Assembly (NCBI GenBank): GCA_012729555.1 | Contig: JAAYCX010000040.1 | Location: 87,199-151,198, forward strand | Length of the DNA: 64,000 bases | Direction of reading: 5' to 3' | Origin: Acidobacteriota bacterium | Lineage (GTDB): Bacteria; Acidobacteriota; UBA6911 | Part shown: positions 15,447 through 26,238 of the stretch, one piece after another | Layout of the letters: every line of letters starts with the position of its first letter | How positions within the stretch are numbered: the stretch's first letter is position 1 | The notes under the pieces: generated by a model | Told to the model about the DNA's origin: nothing | What the model saw: the letters and a program-made list of their open reading frames with translations, nothing else | Databases searched by the model: none | Translations under genes and position numbers: made by a program

Positions 15447-16738
15447 CAGGGATAGATCCGGTAAAGGGTGCGCGGGAAGGCGATCGTCTCGCGCAGGTGC
15501 GTCAGGCGGCATATCCACGCGACGACCCTTTCGATCCCCATCCCGAACCCGGCGTGGGGCACGGCACCGTATTTTCTCAGGTCGAGATACCAGCCGAACG
15601 GCTCCGGGGAGAGGGCGTGCTCCGCGAGCCGCTCGAGGAGGAGATCATGGTCGTGGATGCGGGCGCCCCCCCCGATGATTTCGCCGTACCCCTCGGGCGC
15701 CAGCATGTCGACGCACAGGGCCACCTCGGCCCGCTCCGGGTCGGGCTGCATGTAAAACGCCTTCACCGCGGAGGGGTAGCGGTGCACCATGACGGGCGAA
15801 TCGTACCGCTCCGAAAGCAGCGTCTCGTCCCCCCCGCCGAAGTCCCCCCCCCACTCGATCGCCGACCCGGAAGCCCGGAGCATCTTCACCGCCTCGTCAT
15901 AACTCAGGCGCGGAAACGGGCGGGCCACCCGCTCGAGGGCGCCGATGTCGCGCTCCAGGATCTCGAGCTGGGCCCGGCGGCGCGCGAGGACCCGTTCGAG
16001 GATGAAGCAGACGAGCCCTTCCGCCAGGTCCATCGTTTCCTCCAGGGTGGCGAAGGCGACCTCGGGCTCCACCATCCAGAACTCCATCAGGTGACGGCGG
16101 GTCTTGGACTTTTCCGCCCGGAAGGTCGGGCCGAAGCAGTAAACCTTCCCGAACGCGGACGCGGTGGCCTCGTTGTACAGCTGGCCGCTCTGGGTCAGGT
16201 AGGCGGTCTGGTCGAAATACCCGGTTTCGAACAGCGTCGTCGTCCCCTCGCACGCGTTGGGGGTGAAGATGGGAGTGTCCACCAGGGTGAACCCCCGGTC
16301 GTCGAAGTAATCGCGGCAGGCGCGGATCACCTCGTGCCGGATCTTGAGAATCGCGTGCTGGCGCGAACTCCGGAGCCACAGGTGGCGGTTCTCCATCAGG
16401 AAGGCGGTCCCGTGCTCCTTGGGGGTGATGGGGTAGTTTTCCGCCGCCTGGAGCACCCGGAAGCGCCGGATGTCCAGCTCGAAACCGCCCGGGGACCGGC
16501 TGTCGGCGCGGACGGCGCCCTGGATCTCGAGGCTCGACTCCTGCCCGAGCCCGTCGAGGAGCGCGAACTCCTCCGGGGGGAAATTCCCCTTGAAGGCGAC
16601 GCACTGTATGACGCCGGTTCCGTCGCGCAGCAGGATAAACTGCAGTTTCCCGCTGCTCCGCCGGTTGTAGACCCATCCGCGCAGCGTGACCTCTTTCCCT
16701 TCCCAATCCCCGATATTTTCGACGTAGACGACGGGCAT
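15446..16738 (-). CDS. asnS: Asparagine--tRNA ligase
   Basis: 430 residues, standard size. The ATG at 16738 follows a perfect AAAGGAGG at seven bases and starts the N-terminal OB-fold anticodon-binding domain ([23 protein letters not shown]). The class II core shows motif 2 [21 protein letters not shown], in the form that separates asparaginyl from aspartyl enzymes, and motif 3 [13 protein letters not shown] near the end, with TLYRIYP as the terminus. It charges tRNA-Asn with asparagine, so the organism need not depend on transamidation for Asn-tRNA. It sits in a leftward run between the CYTH gene (26 bp) and the membrane glycosyltransferase (1-base overlap). Confidence 0.96.
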   Translation of the reverse strand: MPVVYVENIGDWEGKEVTLRGWVYNRRSSGKLQFILLRDGTGVIQCVAFKGNFPPEEFALLDGLGQESSLEIQGAVRADSRSPGGFELDIRRFRVLQAAENYPITPKEHGTAFLMENRHLWLRSSRQHAILKIRHEVIRACRDYFDDRGFTLVDTPIFTPNACEGTTTLFETGYFDQTAYLTQSGQLYNEATASAFGKVYCFGPTFRAEKSKTRRHLMEFWMVEPEVAFATLEETMDLAEGLVCFILERVLARRRAQLEILERDIGALERVARPFPRLSYDEAVKMLRASGSAIEWGGDFGGGDETLLSERYDSPVMVHRYPSAVKAFYMQPDPERAEVALCVDMLAPEGYGEIIGGGARIHDHDLLLERLAEHALSPEPFGWYLDLRKYGAVPHAGFGMGIERVVAWICRLTHLRETIAFPRTLYRIYP

Positions 16739-16764
16739 GAGCCCCTCCTTTGACCGATCCGAGG

Positions 16765-17319
16765 TCAGAAAACCATGTGGCCGGCCTCCGCGCCCTTTTG
16801 CCGGCAATACTCCAGGTAGAGGGAATGGTAGCTCGAGCGGAGGAAGCTCTTTTCGGGAAACGAGAGAGCACGCGCGAGCGCCCGGATCGCCTCCTCGGAC
16901 CCTTCCAGCTCCGCGTAGTTGCCGATCGGGGTCTCGTCCACGGCGACCCGGACCCCCTCCACACCGTATTCCCGGCGGTATTTCTGGTAGCGGAACACGG
17001 GCCGCATCCCGATCCTCCCGAAGATCCCGAGGGCCGTGGCGCCGTCCGCGAGCCCGGTCTCGAGTTCCTCCCTCACCTTGAAGATCCCCTCGGGGCGGGA
17101 CGCCCCCTTGAAGGTCAGCGTCGCGCGCCCCCCGGCGATCCGGACCCTCAGGACGCAGCGCCGGGACCGCAGCCCGCCATCGGGGAAATCGAGCAGGTGG
17201 TTGTCTTCAAAATGCCGGGCGGAAAGCGCCTCCGCCCCGAGCGCTCCGAGGCGGCGGCAGAATGCCTCCGGGTCCCCGATCTCCACCTTGATTTCGGTCT
17301 CCAGGCTCACGTCGTTCAC
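16765..17319 (-). CDS. CYTH-domain protein (class IV adenylate cyclase/thiamine-triphosphatase-like)
   Basis: 184 residues if translation begins at GTG 17319; an ATG at 17400 is in frame but would overlap the preceding gene, and neither has a clear ribosome site. The signature ExExK appears as ETEIKVEI near the N-terminus, and the tunnel-fold residues follow: [58 protein letters not shown] enzymes bind triphosphates with two metals and act as adenylate cyclases, thiamine triphosphatases or tripolyphosphatases; the CyaB-like pattern is closest, but activity cannot be predicted. The gene lies between the dCMP deaminase fusion (43 bp) and asnS (26 bp). A GC-rich hairpin (GGCGGCC/GGCCGCC) sits just before the start. 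Confidence 0.82.
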   Translation of the reverse strand: MNDVSLETEIKVEIGDPEAFCRRLGALGAEALSARHFEDNHLLDFPDGGLRSRRCVLRVRIAGGRATLTFKGASRPEGIFKVREELETGLADGATALGIFGRIGMRPVFRYQKYRREYGVEGVRVAVDETPIGNYAELEGSEEAIRALARALSFPEKSFLRSSYHSLYLEYCRQKGAEAGHMVF

Positions 17320-17362
17320 GCGGCGGCCCCGCGGCCGCCCCACAGGCGGTTGGGAAACGGCT

Positions 17363-18361
17363 TCACACCCGGTACTGGCGCAGGAGGACGCCGCACTCAT
17401 CGAGGAGCTTCAGGGCGGACCCGTTCAGCGGATACTCCTGGTTGTAGACCACCTCCACGATGCCGCTGTTGATGATCATCTTCGTGCATTGCAGGCAGGG
17501 GGCGAAAGTGGAGTAGAGGGTCGAACCCTTCAGGCTGATCCCGTGATAGGCCGCCTGCGTGATGGCGTTCTCCTCCCCGTGGGAGCAGAGGCATTCGTCC
17601 AGGGCCGTGCCGCTCGCGGCCAGGCCGTTGCAGCGGGGGCACCCCCCCTCGTTGCAGTTGCGCGCCCCCCGGGGGGTGCCGTTGTACCCCGTGGAGATGA
17701 TGCGCCGGTCCTTGACGATGATGGCGGCCACCTTCCGCTTCATGCAGTTGCTGCGCGTCGCCACCACCTTGGCGATATTCATGAAGTACTCGTCCCAGGA
17801 GGGGCGGACGAAGCGGCTCAGAAGCGGGGGGATGACCTCGTCCAGGTGCCGGTGCAGCTGCTCGAGCGTCCCGTTGTTCGTCACGACCAGGTCCGCCAGC
17901 TTCCGGGTGGCGACCAGCTGCTGCCCCGCGGGATTGTCCGAACCGAGTTCGCGCGCCTCCTCGGCCAGAAACCGCTCGAGCGTCTCCGGGGCATTCTCCC
18001 TCCCCCGCAGCCGGCTGCGTTCAAAGCGGAGCGGGGCGTCGGCTTCGAGCGCCAGGAGCCTGAAATCGGGGCGGCCGCGCAGGACCTCGACCTCGTGGGG
18101 GCTGCGGATGGAGTCGATCACGTAATTGTGGTCGCTCTCCACCACGGCGAGGATCCGCTCGGCCAGGACGCCGGCCCCATGTTTTTCCCTGAGCTCGTTG
18201 CCGACCTCGATGAGCCTGGAGCGGGTGATCTCCTCGCCGCGCGCCCGGAGCTCGTCGCGAATGGCGTCCGAAAGGGAGTGGAATTCAAACCCGCGGCTCC
18301 GGAGGTAATCCGAGACCACCGTTTTCCCCGACCCGTTTGTGCCCGTCAGTCCTATGATCAT
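17363..18361 (-). CDS. P-loop kinase-like / deoxycytidylate deaminase fusion
   Basis: 332 residues in two domains. Residues 1-180 resemble a dephospho-CoA/nucleotide kinase: P-loop GLTGTNGSGKT at 4-14, then VIDSIRSPHEVEVLR. Residues 190-332 are a zinc cytidine/deoxycytidylate deaminase with CSHGEENAI (His and catalytic Glu) and PCLQC (two Cys ligands), plus an extra Cys cluster NCNEGGCPRCNG typical of dCMP deaminases. dCMP deaminase makes dUMP for thymidylate synthesis. The same order of domains is known in yeast Dcd1. The kinase half keeps its P-loop and may serve as an allosteric nucleotide sensor. The ATG at 18361 has no ribosome site but follows a good promoter, so the mRNA may be leaderless. 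Confidence 0.85.
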   Translation of the reverse strand: MIIGLTGTNGSGKTVVSDYLRSRGFEFHSLSDAIRDELRARGEEITRSRLIEVGNELREKHGAGVLAERILAVVESDHNYVIDSIRSPHEVEVLRGRPDFRLLALEADAPLRFERSRLRGRENAPETLERFLAEEARELGSDNPAGQQLVATRKLADLVVTNNGTLEQLHRHLDEVIPPLLSRFVRPSWDEYFMNIAKVVATRSNCMKRKVAAIIVKDRRIISTGYNGTPRGARNCNEGGCPRCNGLAASGTALDECLCSHGEENAITQAAYHGISLKGSTLYSTFAPCLQCTKMIINSGIVEVVYNQEYPLNGSALKLLDECGVLLRQYRV

Positions 18362-18370
18362 AGGGCTGGT

Positions 18371-18398
18371 ATATTAGCACATCCATATTCGGGGTTAA
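18371..18398 (-). promoter_or_regulatory. Promoter of the dCMP deaminase gene
   Basis: On the minus strand TTAACC, 16 bp, TAATAT; the -10 ends nine bases before the ATG at 18361, so the transcript would begin about two bases before the start codon. The -35 overlaps the stop codon of namZ. Confidence 0.5.
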
Positions 18399-19564
18399 TA
18401 CAGAAGATAGGGCTCCCTGAGGCGGAGAAACCGCTCGACATCCGCCTGCCAGCTGCGGCGCATGGCCTCGATCGGCGTCCCCTTGCCGATCATCTCCGGG
18501 ATCCGCCGGCTTCCGCACAGGATCTCGATCGGCAGTTTCTCGTACTCGTACTCGTACGGGGGCTGCCGCCAGGCGAAACGGTCCGGGTAGAGCGAGCGGG
18601 CGGCCGCAATCACCGCTATCCCCGTAAGGTAGGGTTCGAACGCCTCCCGGTCCGAAACATGGATCTGGATCCCGCCGCACATTTCGCCCGCCCATTTCTG
18701 GAAAGTGGGCTCGAAGTGCGCGGGGCGGAAACGGACCCCGCCCAGTCCCAGCCGGTCGAGGGCTTCGGCGTAATCCCGGCTGTCGATGAAGGGGGCGCCG
18801 ACGAGCTCGAACGGCCGGGTCGTTCCCCTCCCCTCCGACAGCAGGGTCCCCTCGACGAGGACCGTCCCGGGGTAGACGGTGGCCGAATCGAGCGTGGGGA
18901 GGTTGGGCGAGGGGAGGACCCAGGGAAGGCCCGTGTCATCGAACCAGAAATCCCGGCGCCACCCCTCCATCGGCGCCACGGCCAGGTCGCACCCGATGCC
19001 GAATTCGGCGTTGAGGAACAGGGCCAGTTCCCCCGCGGTCATCCCGTGCCGCATCGGGATCGGGTAGAGGCCGACGAAGGAGCGGCAGTCCGGATCGAGC
19101 AGGTTCCCCTCGACCCGGACCCCGCCGATGGGATTGGGGCGGTCGAGCACGATCATGCGCTTGCCCCACCGGGCGCAGGCCTGCATGCAGTAAGCCATGG
19201 TATGGATGAAGGTATAGACCCTCGTCCCGGCGTCCTGGAGGTCGAACAGCAGCAGGTCGATGTCCGCCATCATCTCTTCGGTGGGGCGGCGGGTTTCGCC
19301 GTAGAGGCTGTGAACCGGCAGGAGCGTCGCCGGGTCCCGGTAGAAGCCCGATTCCACCATGTTGTCCTGTTTCTCGCCCCGGGCGCCGTGCTGAGGACCG
19401 AACAGCGACACCAGCCGGAGGTCGCGGCACTCCCGGAGCGCGTCGGCCGCGTGCCGGAGATCGGGCAGGACCGACGCGGGGTGCACCACCGCGCCCGCCC
19501 GTGCGCCCCCCGCCAGCGCCCGCGCGTTCTTCAGAAAACCCTCGATCCCCGGCCTGACTCCCAT
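18395..19564 (-). CDS. namZ: NamZ-like exo-beta-N-acetylmuramidase (DUF1343)
   Basis: 389 residues from the ATG at 19564; a second ATG three codons upstream is possible. The whole length follows the DUF1343 family: VVHPASVLPDLRHAADAL, LFGPQHGARGEKQDNMVESG, VHSLYGETRRPTEEMM, DIDLLLFDLQDAGTRVYTF with its conserved Asp and Thr-Arg-Tyr-Thr, MIVLDRPNPIGG, and the late ERGTTRPFE-type EGRGTTRPFELVGAPFI. The founding member removes terminal N-acetylmuramic acid from peptidoglycan fragments, so this protein probably takes part in cell-wall recycling. No signal peptide is seen, which would place it in the cytoplasm, whereas many relatives are exported. It is divergent from dprA and followed by the dCMP deaminase gene. 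Confidence 0.88.
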   Translation of the reverse strand: MGVRPGIEGFLKNARALAGGARAGAVVHPASVLPDLRHAADALRECRDLRLVSLFGPQHGARGEKQDNMVESGFYRDPATLLPVHSLYGETRRPTEEMMADIDLLLFDLQDAGTRVYTFIHTMAYCMQACARWGKRMIVLDRPNPIGGVRVEGNLLDPDCRSFVGLYPIPMRHGMTAGELALFLNAEFGIGCDLAVAPMEGWRRDFWFDDTGLPWVLPSPNLPTLDSATVYPGTVLVEGTLLSEGRGTTRPFELVGAPFIDSRDYAEALDRLGLGGVRFRPAHFEPTFQKWAGEMCGGIQIHVSDREAFEPYLTGIAVIAAARSLYPDRFAWRQPPYEYEYEKLPIEILCGSRRIPEMIGKGTPIEAMRRSWQADVERFLRLREPYLLY

Positions 19565-19570
19565 GGCTTC

Positions 19571-19634
19571 CATTATGAAGGAAATATGCGCCCGCACCGT
19601 GAAACAGTATCCCCGGCGGTCATTATGAAGGAAA
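19571..19634. repeat. Direct repeat CATTATGAAGGAAA, 50 bp apart, between namZ and dprA
   Basis: The 14-mer occurs at 19571-19584 and 19621-19634, exactly 50 bp apart, spanning the start regions of both divergent genes. Read on the minus strand each copy contains CATAAT, a good -10, and the copy next to namZ would start transcription at or near its ATG. Confidence 0.5.
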
Positions 19635-20758
19635 CAGCCGGCGATGTCCTGATCAAAAACGCCCTCGAGATCACCCTCCTCCCCGGGGTGGGGCCCGCCG
19701 CCTGCAGCCGGATCCGGGATGCGGCCCCGGACCTGGCAGGCCTCTTCCGGATGAACGGAGGCGCGCTGGGAAAGCTGGGGCTTGCGGGAGCGGCCTCCGC
19801 GGCGGTTCGTTCGCGCGCCTGCCGGGACCGGGCACGGGAAATATTCGAGTGGGGGGCCGCGGCGGGATGCGGCTTCCTGGTCCGGGGCACCGCCGGGTAT
19901 CCCGAGCTCCTGGAGGAGATCTTCGACCCGCCGCTGGTCCTGTACGCCCGGGGGCGGACCGAAATTCTCGGCCGGGCGTGTCTGGCCGTCGTCGGCACCC
20001 GGAAACCGAGCCTGTACGGACTCAGGACGGCGGAAGAACTCTCCTCCGATCTCGCCGCCAGGGGGATCACCATCGTCTCGGGGATGGCCCGCGGGGTGGA
20101 CGCCGCCGCCCACCGCGGCGCGCTCGCGGCCGGCGGCGCCACGGTGGCCGTGCTCGGCTCCGGCATCGACGTCGTCTACCCGCGCGAGCACGGGGCGCTC
20201 GCGCGCGAAATCGCCCGGCGCGGGGCGCTGCTGACGGAGTACCCCCCCGGCACCCCCCCCGCTCCTCACAACTTCCCGGCGCGCAACCGCATCGTGAGCG
20301 GACTCTCGCTGGGCGCCCTGGTCATAGAAGCCGCGAGCCAGAGCGGGTCGCTCATCACCGCCCGGCTGGCCGCCGAGCAGGGGCGAGAGGTTTTCGCCGT
20401 CCCCGGGAACCTGACCGTCCCGCAGAGTTTCGGGCCCAATTTCCTCATCAAGCAGGGGGCGAAGCTGGTCCAGTCCTGGCGCGACATCGTCGACGAGCTC
20501 CCCCCGTCCGTCGCGCGTGAAATCCACCTCAGGGACGAAGCGGCCCCCCCGGGGGGCGCACGGCAGGAGGCGCCTTCGGAAGAGGCCGGGGCCCTGCTCG
20601 AACTGCTCACCGGGGACGAACCCACCCTTTTTGACGAGGTCCACAGGCGGAGCGGGATCGACATTTCCCGCCTGTCGGCCCTCCTGCTCGATCTGGAAGG
20701 AAGGGGGCGGGTCCGGCAGCTGCCGGGGAATTATTATATAAAGACTTGCAAATACTGA
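19625..20758 (+). CDS. dprA: DNA processing protein DprA
   Basis: 377 residues from the ATG at 19625; ATG 19586 is also in frame. An N-terminal helix-hairpin-helix (LLPGVGPAACSRIRDA) leads into the Rossmann-like DprA domain with its hallmarks AVVGTRKPSLYGLR, TIVSGMARGVDAAAHRGAL, AVLGSGIDVVYPREH, NFPARNRIVSGLSLGALVIEA, SGSLITARLAAEQGREVFAVPG and FLIKQGAKLV. The last 60 residues form the winged-helix domain (LLTGDEPTLFDEVHRRSGID). DprA loads RecA onto incoming single strands during natural transformation, so the organism may be competent, though no other com genes are here. topA follows on the same strand after 78 bp, a common pairing. Confidence 0.95.
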   Translation: MKETAGDVLIKNALEITLLPGVGPAACSRIRDAAPDLAGLFRMNGGALGKLGLAGAASAAVRSRACRDRAREIFEWGAAAGCGFLVRGTAGYPELLEEIFDPPLVLYARGRTEILGRACLAVVGTRKPSLYGLRTAEELSSDLAARGITIVSGMARGVDAAAHRGALAAGGATVAVLGSGIDVVYPREHGALAREIARRGALLTEYPPGTPPAPHNFPARNRIVSGLSLGALVIEAASQSGSLITARLAAEQGREVFAVPGNLTVPQSFGPNFLIKQGAKLVQSWRDIVDELPPSVAREIHLRDEAAPPGGARQEAPSEEAGALLELLTGDEPTLFDEVHRRSGIDISRLSALLLDLEGRGRVRQLPGNYYIKTCKY

Positions 20759-20797
20759 CGATAGGATCCAACAGAGGCATCGCTCCGCGATTTTTTC

Positions 20798-20825
20798 TTG
20801 GAATTTTGTGTCCGATTGGTGTAGT
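20798..20825 (+). promoter_or_regulatory. Promoter of topA
   Basis: TTGGAA (20798-20803), 16 bp, TGTAGT (20820-20825), the latter as an extended -10 (TG, one base). The start would fall about five bases before the topA ATG, giving an almost leaderless mRNA. Confidence 0.5.
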
Positions 20826-20836
20826 TTGCGCCTCCT

Positions 20837-23242
20837 ATGAGCAAGGCACTGGTGGTTGTGGAATCCCCAGCCAAGGCAAAGACCATCGGCAAATACCTTG
20901 GCCGGAATTACATCGTCAAAGCGTCGGTCGGCCATATCAAGGACCTGCCCAAAAGCAAACTTGGCGTGGACGTGGAGAACGCCTTCACGCCCCAATACGG
21001 CGTGATCCCGGGCAAAGCCAAGGTGGTCAAGGAATTGCGCGCCGCGGCCAAGGGGATCAGCGACATCTACCTCGCGGCCGACCCCGATCGCGAAGGGGAA
21101 GCCATCTGCCAGCACCTGTCGGAGGAACTGTCGGGCAAGTCCAGGAACATCTACCGGGTGCTGTTTCACGAAATCACCAAGGGCGCCATCCTGGAGGCCT
21201 TCAAGAGTCCGGGGCGCATCAACCAGAACAAGGTGGACGCGCAGCTGGCACGCCGCATCCTGGACCGCCTGGTCGGCTACAAGATCAGCCCCCTGCTCTG
21301 GGAGAAGGTGCGCCGGGGGTTGTCGGCGGGAAGGGTCCAGACCGTGGCCCTGCGCCTGATCGTCGAGCGGGAACGCGAGATCCGCGCCTTCGAATCGGAC
21401 GAATACTGGACCCTCGACGCGCAGCTGGGCGGAGAGAATCCCCCGGCCTTCAAGGCCAGGGCCCGGCTCCTGGAGGGGAAGAAGTGGGCCGTCGCCGACC
21501 GCGAGACCTCCGACCGGATCGTCGGCGAACTCCGCGGCGCGGATTTCGTCGTCCGCAGGATTCACCGCCGCGAAAAGAAGAAATACCCCGTCCCCCCCTT
21601 CATCACCAGCAAACTGCAGCAGGATTCGGCCCGCAAGCTCGGCTTCAGCGTCAAGCGGACCATGGTGGTGGCGCAGAAGCTGTACGAGGGGATAGAGGTC
21701 GGCGACGAAGGCGCGGTGGGGCTGATCACCTACATGCGGACCGATTCGACCCGGGTGGCCGAAAGCGCCCTCGAGGAAACACGCGACCTGATCCGCCGGA
21801 CCTACGGCGAAGCCTACCTGCCGCACCACCCCATCTACTACAAATCCAGGAAGACGGCCCAGGAGGCGCACGAGGCGATCCGCCCGACTTCGGTGGCGCG
21901 GACCCCCGAAAGCCTGAAGGGGGTGCTCGAACCCGATCTCTGGAAGCTCTACAACCTGATCTGGAACCGCTTCGTCGCCTCCCAGATGAACCCCGCCCTG
22001 TTCGACCAGACCGACATCGACATCGAAGCCGGAAAGGTGGAGTTCCGCGCCACCGGATCGATCGCCAAGTTCCCGGGGTTTCTGGCCGTCTACCAGGAAT
22101 CACGGCCCGAGGACGTCCCGGATGAATCCCCGGAACAGGGGGAGTCGGTGCTTCCCGAGACCCGCGAGGGGGAACGGCTGGAGCTCCGCGAACTCCTGCC
22201 GCTGCAGCATTTCACCCAGCCGCCGCCGAGGTACAACGAGGCGAGCCTGGTCAAGGCGCTGGAATCCAAGGGGATCGGGCGCCCGAGCACCTACGCCTCC
22301 ATCCTGAGCACGATCCAGGACCGCGAATATGTCGACAAGAACGAGGGGCGTTTCCATCCCAGCGAAATCGGGGAGGTGGTTCTCGACCTGCTCGTCGGCA
22401 GCTTCCGGGAGCTTTTTGATTACGAGTACACCGCCAGGATGGAGGACCACCTCGACCGGATCGAGTCGGGACGGGAAGCCTGGCGGGAGACGATCGGGGA
22501 GTTTTACGGCAGCTTTTCGAGCAGCCTCGAGACGGCGGCGGCCGAAATGAGGGACATCAAGACCGAGGCGGTGGAAACCGACGAGGTCTGCGACAAGTGC
22601 GGCAGCATGATGATCATCAAATGGGGCAAATTCGGCCGCTTCCTCGCCTGCTCCGCCTACCCCGGATGCAAGAACACCCGGCAGATCGCCCCCGCAGGAA
22701 CCGAGGGGGGGGGCGACGCCCCCCGGCCCGAGGACATCCAGTGCGAGAAATGCGGCAAGCCGATGGTGCTCAAGCGCGGGCGTTTCGGGGAATTCATGGC
22801 CTGTTCCGGGTATCCCGAGTGCCGCAACACGAAGAAGGTCATCAAATCGGCGGACCAGATCACCGTCACCCAGGACGTCCTCCTCGATGAGACCTGCCCC
22901 GTATGCGGCAAGCGCCTGGCCCTCAAGCACGGGCGCTTCGGCGAGTACACCGCCTGCAGCGACTACCCGGACTGCAAATTCATCAAGCTGAAATCGACCG
23001 GCGTCCGCTGCGGCCGGGCCGGGTGCACGGGCGAGATCGTCGAGCGCAAGTCGCGCCGCGGCAAGACCTTTTACGGCTGCTCCAACTACCCGGATTGCGA
23101 TTTCGTGCTCTGGAACAAGCCCCTGCCCGATCCCTGCCCCCAGTGCGGCGCCCCCTTCACCCTCACCAAGACCACCAAGCGGACGGGGACGATCCGCTTC
23201 TGCAACAACGAAAACTGCGCCTTCAAGGAATCCCTGGACTAG
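20837..23242 (+). CDS. topA: DNA topoisomerase I
   Basis: 801 residues. The Toprim domain is at the N-terminus (ALVVVESPAKAKTIGKYLG with the catalytic Glu; AADPDREGEAI with the Mg-binding Asp pair). The active-site tyrosine is Y299 in LITYMRTDSTRV, and GIGRPSTYASIL closes the type IA core. From about residue 585 come four zinc-ribbon repeats (CDKCGSMM...CSAYPGCKN, CEKCGKPM...CSGYPECRN, CPVCGKRL...CSDYPDCKF and a CGRAGC variant) and a final CPQCGAPF ribbon. The enzyme relaxes negative supercoils and resolves R-loops. There is no Shine-Dalgarno before the ATG, but a promoter lies directly upstream. It is followed by an EF-G-like gene with its own promoter. Confidence 0.97.
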   Translation: MSKALVVVESPAKAKTIGKYLGRNYIVKASVGHIKDLPKSKLGVDVENAFTPQYGVIPGKAKVVKELRAAAKGISDIYLAADPDREGEAICQHLSEELSGKSRNIYRVLFHEITKGAILEAFKSPGRINQNKVDAQLARRILDRLVGYKISPLLWEKVRRGLSAGRVQTVALRLIVEREREIRAFESDEYWTLDAQLGGENPPAFKARARLLEGKKWAVADRETSDRIVGELRGADFVVRRIHRREKKKYPVPPFITSKLQQDSARKLGFSVKRTMVVAQKLYEGIEVGDEGAVGLITYMRTDSTRVAESALEETRDLIRRTYGEAYLPHHPIYYKSRKTAQEAHEAIRPTSVARTPESLKGVLEPDLWKLYNLIWNRFVASQMNPALFDQTDIDIEAGKVEFRATGSIAKFPGFLAVYQESRPEDVPDESPEQGESVLPETREGERLELRELLPLQHFTQPPPRYNEASLVKALESKGIGRPSTYASILSTIQDREYVDKNEGRFHPSEIGEVVLDLLVGSFRELFDYEYTARMEDHLDRIESGREAWRETIGEFYGSFSSSLETAAAEMRDIKTEAVETDEVCDKCGSMMIIKWGKFGRFLACSAYPGCKNTRQIAPAGTEGGGDAPRPEDIQCEKCGKPMVLKRGRFGEFMACSGYPECRNTKKVIKSADQITVTQDVLLDETCPVCGKRLALKHGRFGEYTACSDYPDCKFIKLKSTGVRCGRAGCTGEIVERKSRRGKTFYGCSNYPDCDFVLWNKPLPDPCPQCGAPFTLTKTTKRTGTIRFCNNENCAFKESLD

Positions 23243-23261
23243 CCCGGATCCCGCCCCGACA

Positions 23262-23298
23262 AGGCCCCCACTCCTCAATTGCGGCTGGGCAGGGGCCT
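23262..23298 (+). terminator. Hairpin after topA
   Basis: AGGCCCC (23262-23268) and GGGGCCT (23292-23298) can pair across a 23-base loop directly after topA. No T-run follows, so function as terminator is uncertain. Confidence 0.3.
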
Positions 23299-23308
23299 GT
23301 GGTAGTAT
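23279..23308 (+). promoter_or_regulatory. Promoter of the EF-G-like gene
   Basis: TTGCGG (23279-23284), 18 bp, TAGTAT (23303-23308) with TG one base before it (extended -10). It leaves a 30-base leader with AAAGGAG before the ATG at 23349. Confidence 0.55.
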
Positions 23309-23348
23309 GGCCTCCTTTTATGTTTATTCCTCCCGAAAGGAGAGCTTT

Positions 23349-25442
<2,094 letters not shown>

Positions 25443-25446
25443 GCGC

Positions 25447-26238
25447 ATGCATCCCAAGATCCTGGAAATCGGGCCCCTGACCATCCACACCTACGGCCTG
25501 CTGCTGGCCGCCGCCTTCATCGCGGGGATATGGATCACCAGCCGCAACGCCCGCAGGGAGGGGGTCCATCCGGACGCCATCTGGAACATGGGTCTTGTGG
25601 TCATCTTCGCGGCGCTGGTGGGCTCGAAGATCCTGCTCCTGCTGGCCGATTACGGCTACTACAGCCGCAATCCGCGCGAAATCTTTTCCCTGTCGACGCT
25701 CCGTTCGGCGGGGGTCTACTACGGGGGCCTGCTGCTGGCGCTCCTGTCCGCCGCCTGGTACCTGCGAAGAAAGCGGTTGCCGGCGTGGAAGGTGGCCGAC
25801 GCGGCGGCCCCCGGAATCGCCCTGGGCCAGGCCATCGGGCGCCTGGGGTGCTTTTCGGCCGGCTGCTGCTACGGCCGCCCCACCGACATGCCGTGGGGCG
25901 TCACCTTTACGGACACCTACGCCTCCGACAATGTGGGCGTCCCCCTCAACATCGCGATCCACCCCACCCAGCTCTACGAATCGGCCGGGGCGCTCGGCCT
26001 GTTTTTTCTCCTGTCCTGGCGCCTCGGGAAAAATCACCGCCCCGGGCAGACCATCATGGAGTACCTCTGCCTGTACGCGCTGCTGCGCTTCGTGATCGAA
26101 TTTTTCCGGGGGGACGAACGGGGCTTCCTTTTTTACGGACTGCTTTCCACTTCGCAGTTCATCGCCCTCCTGACGCTCCTGGGAGCGGCCGTCGTCTACT
26201 ACGGCTTCATCCTCCGCGCGCCGGCGCCGGAAAATTGA
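25447..26238 (+). CDS. lgt: Prolipoprotein diacylglyceryl transferase
   Basis: 263 residues with seven hydrophobic helices. Family signatures are IHTYGLLLAAAF near the N-terminus, GVYYGGLLLAL, AIGRLGCFSAGCCYGRPT at the position of the GRIGNFxNGE motif, and HPTQLYESAGAL. The enzyme moves diacylglycerol from phosphatidylglycerol to the lipobox cysteine of lipoproteins in the inner membrane. A likely client here is the sulfatase at 59721. The Cys-rich form of the GRIGNF motif departs from the E. coli sequence but keeps the Arg and Gly. It begins four bases after the EF-G-like gene and overlaps the pseudouridine synthase start. Confidence 0.95.
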   Translation: MHPKILEIGPLTIHTYGLLLAAAFIAGIWITSRNARREGVHPDAIWNMGLVVIFAALVGSKILLLLADYGYYSRNPREIFSLSTLRSAGVYYGGLLLALLSAAWYLRRKRLPAWKVADAAAPGIALGQAIGRLGCFSAGCCYGRPTDMPWGVTFTDTYASDNVGVPLNIAIHPTQLYESAGALGLFFLLSWRLGKNHRPGQTIMEYLCLYALLRFVIEFFRGDERGFLFYGLLSTSQFIALLTLLGAAVVYYGFILRAPAPEN

